A stretch of DNA of 64,000 bases from Agaricus subrufescens (Eukaryota > Basidiomycota > Agaricomycetes > Agaricales > Agaricaceae): assembly GCA_029945375.1 (NCBI GenBank), contig CM057065.1, forward strand, positions 1 to 64,000, read 5' to 3'. Below, piece by piece: positions 55,531 through 64,000 of this stretch. The notes beneath the pieces are model-generated. The model was not told the origin of the DNA and did no database searches. It saw only the letters and a list, made by a program, of their open reading frames with translations. Both the position numbers and the translations under genes were made by a program. Each line of letters begins with the position of its first letter. Positions within the stretch are counted from its first letter, which is position 1.

Positions 55531-55965
55531 ATGACGGATACAGTCTGGAACTATGTCAGAGGTACGTAGTCTACACACGCCAAGCTACTTACCGTTGACA
55601 AAGAGCCTTTTACAGGCCAAAAAGGAAAAGATTTGAATGAAAAAGACGGGGCGCGGGGTGGAATACAGACCGAAGCGCGATTAGAGACACTATACAAAAC
55701 AAAAAACAACAGCCAACCTTTTGCAAGCAAAGAGGACTGTTCAGATGTCAACTCTGAGCTCCGGGATAGGGACATAACGAATGTAGAGAACGATGAAGGC
55801 GGGAGTGATCCATACGAAAAGCCAGGAGAGAATGATGCAGGAGGTATGGATGGGAGCACTCAATATGAAGCGCGAGAGGACGGGAACGAGGTTACGGGTG
55901 GGGCCACCGATGAGGGTTATGATGCCAACGATGAGGGTTATGATGCCGACGATGAGGCTGAATGA
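55531..55965 (+). CDS. Small acidic hypothetical protein
   Basis: ATG at 55,531 (MTDTVWNYVR) followed by a 55-nt intron with GT...AG ends and an exon starting GQKGKDLNEKDGARGG; about 125 residues. Strongly acidic and glycine-rich, ending with a two-fold repeat of DEGYDA and the tail DDEAE. No known domain. It may have further exons downstream, since a GT donor follows at about 55,972. Probably intrinsically disordered. Confidence 0.4.
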
Positions 55966-56606
55966 AGAGGTAAGTTCTACACGAGATTGGCAGTGTCGGC
56001 ATACCTTATGACTCCCATATCGCCTAAATAGTGTTTTGAAAAAAGATATCAATGGCGCCTCCCTTGTCTATGTGTCTTGTCTGAATTACTACACTGTAAG
56101 GAGACGACTGTCACTGTTAGTAATTGAAGTAGACCCGGAATATGGCTACTACCGAGGCCTTAGCAAAAGTGAGGATATGTTCACTCTTGAAACAAATGGC
56201 GACCAGCTAAAATCGCGTTGACCGCCAGAATGTTACTGCTGCTGCGAATCCTAAAAATGCAGCCCCAAAAAGAAGGGCATTGTGTAGCGTTTACAATTAC
56301 ATCTACTGGAAGCCACAAAAGGCAACGGATAAGTTGACCACGACTTCTGACGATCCTCGGTGGCTAGACATGTAGCATGCACAAGATGAAGACGGACGAC
56401 CAAAGTTACTATTCCAGGATGACGGCGGAAGCTCACAGTGACCATCCAAGAATGATGAGGGAAGGCCGGAATGTTTCATTAGCACAACTCAAGATAGAGA
56501 TACTGACTTACGCTGAGCTAATGACCATGTCCATCTCAGACCGCGGTATAAAAGCTTGAGTAGTATGAGAAAAGGCTATTGGATTAGTCGAGGCGGGCAC
56601 CGAGAG
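55966..56606. other. Unassigned region
   Basis: Short frames only. None carries a recognisable motif or convincing splice pattern. It may contain the terminal sequence of the CACTA element that holds the tnp2 gene, but I could not identify its inverted repeat. Confidence 0.3.
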
Positions 56607-56945
56607 TCAGATTTGAGGCGCACTATAGGCCAAGCTAGGGAAGCAGAAACATAAATACGGGTGTGTGACGGCTGGCAGCTCACCTTTACGGGGTCCCGTA
56701 AAGTTGGCATGTAGAGGCACGAGTGGCCTGTCTACAGCACGATGGAACACCGTAAGGGCCATTCCATGCGAACTAAACAGATTGAACGCCAAGAAGGCCG
56801 TTCCTGCTCCGATGTAAAACGTAGCAAAGACGGTGAGCGCGTCGTGGGTATACAGATTCTCAACAAGGAGGAAGGAAAAGTGCTTACTCATCCACGATCG
56901 CCCAGATTCGTCACGATGTCTGCTCATATCGGGTCACGATTGTGA
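56607..56945 (-). other. Possible exon(s), hydrophobic protein fragment
   Basis: Minus-strand frame of 106 codons beginning MSRHRDESGRSW with a hydrophobic segment (ALTVFATFYIGAGTAFLAFNLF) that could be one membrane helix. A possible GT donor lies after the first codons. No family recognised. Could be a host gene fragment or part of the transposon. Confidence 0.25.
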
Positions 56946-57116
56946 TCCTAGACCCCAGGATTGAAATGCGCGGCCATGATAACGTATTGTTAGACCTCAA
57001 TATTTGAAAATCAAGGCACAGACAGCTGAGATACGAACAAAAAGGGGAGAGGTGTTTAGCTTTTAAGCCGGAGACACATTAGGAATGATACCAAGACAGT
57101 CTCCTGGCCCAGATTT

Positions 57117-60100
57117 TCACTGTGATCGGGTGAGTAGTTGGACAATAGGCCACAGCGCCAGGATGCTCACCTTGATAAGCAGAATAGCTTGAAAAATCTT
57201 GACTCCTGAGCCGTCCGCATATTCCGTCTCGGCTGATGCAAAATGACCAAGCACGTGATTGGAGTGAAGGACTACAGGTGGAAGAAATCGTGAGCGGTAC
57301 AAATGACCAGGAACAGAAGAGAAATGTTGAGTGTGAAGGAAAGGCCATGGAACTGATGTGTCTTGTATCTCTGGCTCCAAATTTGCATATTCATGAGGTG
57401 AGACAAGGAAGAAGGTGTCGGATATCCAACCAGCGTTCTTCATGTTTCGTCGATGAATAAATATCTGCCTGAGCGAACCTGCAGTCCAGTCGAAGGGTGA
57501 ATTTTGTCCTAGTGGACGGAATACTATCTGGCTGTCTCCAGAAGAGCGATTTGCAGTCTTGTATGTCACGTCCCTCGAGACAGCCTGCAGTTGGCATACC
57601 TTGTCCTCGAACTCGACGACTTCGCGATGGTCGTGCGTCCTTACCCAATCCATTACCAAGGTGTAAACAAAACTTGGTAGCCTGACATTCTCTGCCATAC
57701 CCACACCTTCATCGACTCTGGCGCTGTATAAGTCTTCACTTAGAAGGGTTCCTCGTGTATCACCATTGAATGACTGATCGTATGCTGTTATAAGGGGATG
57801 GAGTTGTTCCGGAAGATGATGTGTGTTGATGAGTATGCGCAGATTCTGCAACATATTGAATTTTCGAAACATAGTCTTCTCCATTTGTCCTGTAAACGAA
57901 TGAGTTAATTTGTTGGCTATAGTGCAGATAAACATACCAATTAATTGGTTCGTGAGTGTCTGTTGGAGGAGATAGTTGTATCGTTCGAATGAAAAGCATC
58001 TCCACCCATGGGTAGGGCCAAAGCGGCGCAAGAAATCACCGAAGTGTAAAGCAATATGTTGGTAAGGCGCGAGTTCAATACCCGGGTACAAATCCCACAA
58101 GGTTGTGAGGTAATTGAGCATATGTTTCTCATACAGAACAATGTCTTCTTCGGAAATGGTACGTTGTGAAGCAACCTTGACGGCGCTGACCAAGTAAAGG
58201 AAATTTTCCAGCATTTTGGCTTGACGACTTTCTATAGGGGCCGCGCCCCACAGCCGCGTGAGGGTGATGGGGAGGTTGATGGTAAAAAACGAACGCCATT
58301 GGTCTGCATGTAACTTACCACCCTTAGCTTGTCCTGGATGAGCTGGGCCTTTCGAGACCCAGGACGGTAAGCAGAGGCATCGCATATCTTCCTGGATCCC
58401 TGCAATTGTCTTCTTGCCTAAGACACATGTCTTTATCCCCTTTCGAGTCCTCGGCGCCGTTGGCATCTCAACCCCCAAATTGCCGGGCAAATAGGTTCGC
58501 TCTGCGTCAGCCGGCTTTGCTCTCTTTTGAGCCTTGGCCTTTTTCCCCCGCGCACCTGCCTTGAATATTTAAGTAAGCCGTTAATGATTACATGCAGGGA
58601 AATTACCTGTGGTGGTTCGTATGTGTCTATCCCCGTCATCCTCATTACTCGGAATTCGCGTTCAAGCTCATCGATTGGATCCACAGTATGGCCTGCTTTA
58701 GCAGTGGTGCTGGAGGTGCCTTTCTGCGTTCGCTCCCTCGATTGCTTCTCCGTTCTAGCCCCGATAACTTTCTCTTCCCCATTAATGATACCATCAACGC
58801 GGCGCTGTTCAATAACTTAGTAACAGAACGACATCTGGACGCTCAACACCTACCCATTTCTGGATAATTGTAATCAATTGGGCTTTCGTGCCACTGACCA
58901 ACCTCTCTTCGGGTTTCATAATCCTTAATGTCTCGATTAGCTTCTCCTTTTTCAGCTGTAACCATTTTGATTTAGAAGCGGTTGCCCATAAATGTCGAAT
59001 TTCGTCTTGTGCAGAGGTTTGATCTACCAATATACTTGGTGCTTCGTCCACAATCATGATGTCAGTCGCACTCCAAGCTTCATCTACAATCATGGCACCG
59101 GTAGCGCTCGGTGCTTCATCCACAAGCATAGCATGGGGCGGGTGAGTGTTCTGTCCAATAATATCAGTTCCAAAGACTGAGATTTCTTAGCAGGTAAGCG
59201 TACTATACTTGTACACGACTCGGAAATAGGCTGCAGTACTCCCTGGGGTGTACCTGCACCTCCTAATTTTTGCTGATCTCGATACTACCGGTGTCGTTTC
59301 AGTGATATACCAGATGATAAGTGGTCAAGTCATACCTGTTGTAGAGTTGATAACAAGATCTCTTTCGTGCCGCCAAAGTGAAGACCAAGCCTATCACACA
59401 AATGAGCTAGTACATGCCATTTCTCATGACGAAGTTTTTTGAAATTGCCATCCAGGAAAACCTTCAGGGCATGGTCATATTCCGACTGGGTAGGAACTTC
59501 GATCAGTTTTCGGTATGTAGCGCCATCACCGTCGTCCATCGCAGCGTCCATTCCCCATATTTTGATGGCGTGACGATGGAACAGGCCAAGGTAGAAACAA
59601 TGCATTGAATCAATGACCACATGCGAACACGGGTCCCAATATGGAAGACGTAGCAGCTGGGACCACCTCAAGCCGTACTGATTGAAAACATCATCTTGCT
59701 CCGCTTTGGTCTTTGCAGCTTTCCATTCCTCAGCTTGCTTGACGTGATCTTGCTTCATTCGCCTCTCCCATGAGCGAAAATTGAAGTTAGAAATATCACC
59801 AAGTGTGGTGAAGCAGTGCAAGCAGAAATGACGTGATCTTGCACTTCCAAATCCCGCCATTTTCTTCGACGCGACAAGATCCGCCACTACGGGAATCATG
59901 GCAACAAATACTCTTCTGCCAGCTGAATACCCTGGTGTGCGACGGAGATACAACCCTATGTCCCAAAGCTGCAGAAGGTCGTCAACAAGGGGTTCGAGGA
60001 GATTATTTATTTGTAGAACAGAAGGCTCCTGGGGACCGGGTATTACGCCAACCAAAAAAACATTTTCCATGCGATTACGAAGCGATCGGGGAAGGTTGAG

Positions 60101-61258
60101 ACACGTCATATATATTGCGCTGGTGCTGACATGCTTTCCTGACTGCTTGTTTCCATAAGGATTGAATCCATCCATGTTGATGCTGAAAATTAGGCGGCCA
60201 TCACTTCCTTTGTCCCGTAGGAAAACCTTTCCATCGCGCTCAAACTCTCTTAATACAGGAGCGTCCCAGATGTCAGACATCCTCTCTGGTGCAGAAGAGC
60301 CAAGGACGTCGCGATCTAGGAGCGCTTCGAGTCCGGGGCGAGCATAGAGTCGCGCTAACCAGTCCTTGAATTCTTGCATGACATATTCGCGAATAGGCTT
60401 GCCATTCAGCTGTTGTAGAGCCGCTTCACATACAGGTCCACCCGGAAACTCCACATAGTTGCAAAAATCCGGACAGGCTTCGTGTTTATATAAACGGAAG
60501 CACCGAGGGCAGCATACATAAGATTTGGCCTTAGGTTCAATGTTGGATCGGATGATGAGTGTTTCGACAGTGGTTGGTATGGTGGGGAGGGGTAGCGTGG
60601 TGGAGGGGTTTGTAATTGTATCCTGAGTATTACCCAACAAGCTGAACGCCAGAAGATAGAAACCACACTGTGCCTGAGAAACGCCAGTGGCCAGGTAAAG
60701 GCATAAAGTGGCGACGTAAGCCACTGCAGCCCAGGCCTCCATATTTAAGAGTGGAGAAGTCATATAGACACCTTCGTGTTAATGGGATGAGAGCGAGAAC
60801 TGGAAAATCATATGGACCAACTTACCAGGATCAATACTGTTTACTTCCTGGGACACGATTCTTTGCCTTTCCCATTCTCTGCGCTTGATATCTTGGAGGC
60901 GACCTAAGTCTACCTGGAGGGCAGATAATAGATGGTCGAGCAGCGAGACGATGCTGGTATCATTTGCATACTGGACCATATAATGGTTGACTAGATTAAT
61001 GCAAGAATGTAACCAATCCTCATGCGACAGGGCCAAGGTATTATTCGGTGGCCCTACGATGAGTTTGAGACTGTCATTGGAGACAAGGGAATCCACCAAG
61101 GAGCACGCTGCTGGAGGAACTTCAAAGCGAAATGATGATGACTGGAGTTTGTCGGTGAGGGTGGCAGCGTTGCGTCGCGATAACCGCTGCTCCGTGTTGG
61201 TAATCCACTGGAGGACAGTGGGTCGGTTGCATTCTTCCGCAATAGTTGGCGGCCGCAT
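57117..61258 (-). CDS. CACTA-type transposase, tnp2 family
   Basis: Minus strand, likely ATG at 61,258 (MRPPTIAEECNRPTV), at least six exons. The second exon (from about 60,770) contains the CCPRCFRLYKHEACPDFC zinc motif, then the DDE core: FSINMDGFNPYGNK, LPRSLRNRMENVFLVGVIPGP, GFGSARSRHFC and DPCSHVVIDSMHCFYLGLFHRH. A later exon has three degenerate VDEAPSAT-like repeats (59,129 to about 59,020) and a helical SAP-like stretch. The last large exon (58,490-57,117) has GKLHADQWRSFFTINLPITLTRLWG and ALHFGDFLRRFGPTHGWRCF..ERYN, typical of the tnp2 C-terminal region. No internal stops seen outside presumed introns, so it may be intact. It catalyses cut-and-paste movement of CACTA elements. Confidence 0.88.
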
Positions 61259-61489
61259 CAATGAGCGAAAACGAAGAATAAAATCGGATGTTGTATTTCT
61301 AAGTAAACATATATCACGGGAAAAAAAGGCCGTTGCAAAATTCAACACGTGGCCGAATTAAATGGGAGTTAGAGTCGGATCATCGGGGCTTAAAGGTTTA
61401 TCCTTGCGAACTTTGATGTGTTCATAGCGTTCAGCAGTACTTCAGAATTCAGCAAGTTGAGTCTTTGACCGCCGATAGACGTGATACAC

Positions 61490-63974
61490 TCACCGTATGA
61501 TTTTTGGAGGGAATGTAAGACTGATTGCATGACCGGCTCCTAGTTTTTGTTGTTCTATACTATCTAACGCTTTATACCAATCATCGTCATAGAAGTTACA
61601 AGGGAGTTTTGGCGGAGCTGTTGCGTAAGGATTTTTTCGCATTGGTTTGGCTTCAACCCGAACATGAGGGAATCGCCCTGGATTTGGTTTGCCATCGGGT
61701 CTATACCGCATTGACATAGCCAGGTGATCCCAGGCTCGGAACCATCCTTTCACGGCTACATTACGCCATGCCGGCGTCAAGATCTCGTGGATTTTGGTTC
61801 CATTCGGGTAGGTGACTTCCTCGTCGTCACTACAAACATCCTTTGGCATCTGTTCCCAGAGTTTACGAAAAGCTTCCATCTGGCCACCTTCATTCGCATA
61901 CCATTTGGCAGCTTCTTCTCGACGGTTGCGTAGCTGGTAAGAACCCCCATCAGCACGGTTTTGTATAGAAATAGACATTTACCCACATATCGTTGTCGAG
62001 CAGATTGGTTGCTACGCCGTTTGTCTTGTTGCTCTTTGATGCTGTCGTCTTCAGTCACAATAACACGATCCCTCTGATACCTGCGGTGTAGGGCGCGGAA
62101 ACAGACCATGAAAGCTTGCTGTACTGTAACTGTGTCATTGGTGAATGAATTTGGCTCCCTCAAAAATTGATTGGCTAGGAGTAGAGCCAGCCTTTTATTC
62201 CAAGGCGTGAAAACGGTTGGTCCATCGAAGTCGAGAAGAAATGTCTCAAGGTCCGGCCCGTCGACCTCCTTCTGTGACTTTTCAAATGCATCTAGCTGGT
62301 GTTTGGTTGGCGTTTGGATCGGAAAAGGCTTTCGGTGATCATATTTTTCTGAGATCCACAGGCGTATAGATAACTAAATACTTTGTCAATTCAATTCATA
62401 CTCAAATCGGCCAAATCATACCTTGAAGTTATTTTCAGCTTCGGTAAAAGGCGCTGGAGTAAAGGTCCTGTTGGAGGCTCGTATTCCATGACGATTATGA
62501 TAGTTGTCATCTTGACGCAGTATCTTTCGCTGAACCAGATGTTTACGCCTGTGATTAACTCCCCCATCACTGGCTTGATCTAAATCAACTTCACTTTCGT
62601 CATCACCTTCCCAGTCAACTTCTTCATCCGTCTCGTCCGGAGGGAAAGGTCTACTGTTTTTGTCGTGTCTTCTCTTAGAACAGCACTGCGCAATCTGAGC
62701 AAGATATGTTATATGTGGGAACTTAGATGCTTACGCAATTGGGTCTTGTGCGATAAACATGCACAGCCTCTGGACCTTGATCGTCGGCAGCAGTCTTGTG
62801 TATCTCGTGAACCTGATCACCATTTCTATATGTTAGATCGCTGCCCACTCCTTCGTTCACTACTGCAATACATCTGTAATCAGTCATAAGTAACAAGGTA
62901 CAAGAGTAGGTCATACTATCAGTGGAACAGACGATGCTATGGGTGCAGTTGACATCTTCCATGGGCGAGGCTACGCCATCGGGGCGCGTTACATCTCCTA
63001 GTTTAGTGCCGACAGTGAATGAAGTTCAGATCTTCTAGTTCTGAAGAACGAACCTGCCATAACAAAGCGGCGGTTGCTATCCGCGTCAAATTCGTTTCCT
63101 TGAAGATGTTTACCCGAAGAAGAGTCGGGTAGTATATGATCTTGCAAAAGGTCGGCGGGCTCTTCTGGATTTGGTCTTGATAAGAGTACATTTTCGAAGT
63201 TTTAAACCTACTTACCAGTTCTAAAAGGACTATACTTGTTGATGACTCGAGATTCACTCCACAGATCACTGGAGTCCGAGGGGGGGGCAACATCTACGGG
63301 AGTAGGCGTTATCGGTTCGGCACTAAGATCTGATTGAAAGTACAACAATCAGGTCATAATCAGAACGCACAGACATCCAGATTAGAGAGCAACTCGTACC
63401 GGCCCCGAAAAGTGTATGATTGTAGGTCGTTGCAGGGGTATTTGATAGTTGTCCAAGACTAGGGACGTTGAGTCGGCCTCGTGGAAGATTGAAATCCAGG
63501 CTGTGAGTCGGCATATGAGAGGAAGTCGTAATATCTAAAACATTATCTGGTAAGAAGTTTTCAATAGAAGACGGCAGAAGATGGAGGAAATTACCTAGAG
63601 AAGGATGAGAGCCGATATGCGTTGACTTGATCGTTTCATCAGAGCCCTCGTCAGCGGAAACAAATTCTTCCTCCGTCATTTCGGAATGGTTCCTCATAAC
63701 CTCATTGGAATCGACATCGTTCTCCATAACCTCATCAGACTCAACGACCATTAAGGAAGAACTGAGTTGATCTGCCAGGCGTGAGTCTTGCACGTCGAGG
63801 GGTGTTTCTTGCCCTAGAATATTGATGTTCTCGGACGATGGCAGTCGTGGCGTTGCCGCTAGAAGTATCTGCACCTTTGGGCATTTCTTGTAACCCATGA
63901 GCTTTTGTTGCAGTACGGATTTTACGGAAATTCAGTATGATTGGAATTTCGTTCTTCTTCAAATTGTGTTTCAC
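61490..63974 (-). CDS. Hypothetical multi-exon protein upstream of tnp2
   Basis: Minus-strand exons continue to or beyond the right edge. Readable pieces from 5' to 3': HNLKKNEIPIILNFRKIRTA or MGYKKCPKV (63.9 kb), an acidic segment (EEEFVSADEGSDETIKS), RPFPPDETDEEVDWEGDDES (62.6 kb), then LDFDGPTVFTPWNKRLALLL and QQAFMVCFRALHRRYQR. The last exon (61,978-61,490) has DVCSDDEEVTYPNGTKIHEI, TPAWRNVAVKGWFRAWDHL and ends FPPKIIR. The charged RRYQRDR and SARQRY parts suggest DNA binding, but I do not recognise a named family. It lies on the same strand, 232 bp or more upstream of tnp2, so it may be the second gene of the CACTA element. Confidence 0.45.
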
Positions 63975-64000
63975 ATACGCCTCCCGATATGGTTCTATTA

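Overview
The window looks like a stretch of a basidiomycete (probably Agaricomycete) nuclear genome. The evidence is genes split by many 45-60 nt introns, divergently paired core histone genes, a cytochrome P450, a NACHT NTPase, a calpain-like protease and a CACTA-type tnp2 transposase. No tRNA, rRNA or CRISPR array was seen. Exon borders were read by eye and are approximate.

Positions 1-39,064 are a retrotransposon nest. It holds at least three related Ty1/Copia families, recognised by LTRs and by a primer-binding site complementary to the anticodon arm of initiator tRNA-Met. It also holds a truncated Ty3/Gypsy element (24.7-27.1 kb) and a complete chromodomain-bearing Gypsy element with 541-bp LTRs and a 5-bp target duplication (29,598-38,123). 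Nine copies or fragments belong to a poly(A)-tailed LINE-like family. Its full-length copies carry only a zinc-knuckle ORF1 and no reverse transcriptase. One Copia element, starting at 8,919, can be followed through four such insertions, each with an 11-14 bp target duplication. A LINE ORF2 tail at the left edge appears to share the 3' UTR of the ORF1-only copies. A 241-bp CACTG-ended MITE sits in another Copia copy.

Positions 39,065-41,061 are a P450 pseudogene. It is split by a 120-bp fold-back element exactly in the heme-binding loop and cut near its C-terminus by the Copia LTR.

Positions 41.9-47.9 kb are a compact housekeeping block: H2B and H2A (divergent), a CNH-domain protein and an unknown protein whose start codons overlap head to head, a PITH-domain protein, mitochondrial ribosomal protein uS5m and a short-chain dehydrogenase. 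This block is GC-rich, with intergenic gaps as small as 32 bp.

Positions 49.0-54.6 kb hold a NACHT (NLR-like) gene followed on the same strand by a calpain with an intact Cys-His-Asn triad. Downstream lie a decayed DNA-level copy of one dehydrogenase exon and a small acidic hypothetical gene. Positions 57.1-64 kb hold a multi-exon tnp2 transposase and, upstream on the same strand, a hypothetical gene running to the window end. Many disabling changes across the nest are CGA-to-TGA stops or Asp-to-Asn changes at former CpG sites, as expected from deamination of methylated CpG.
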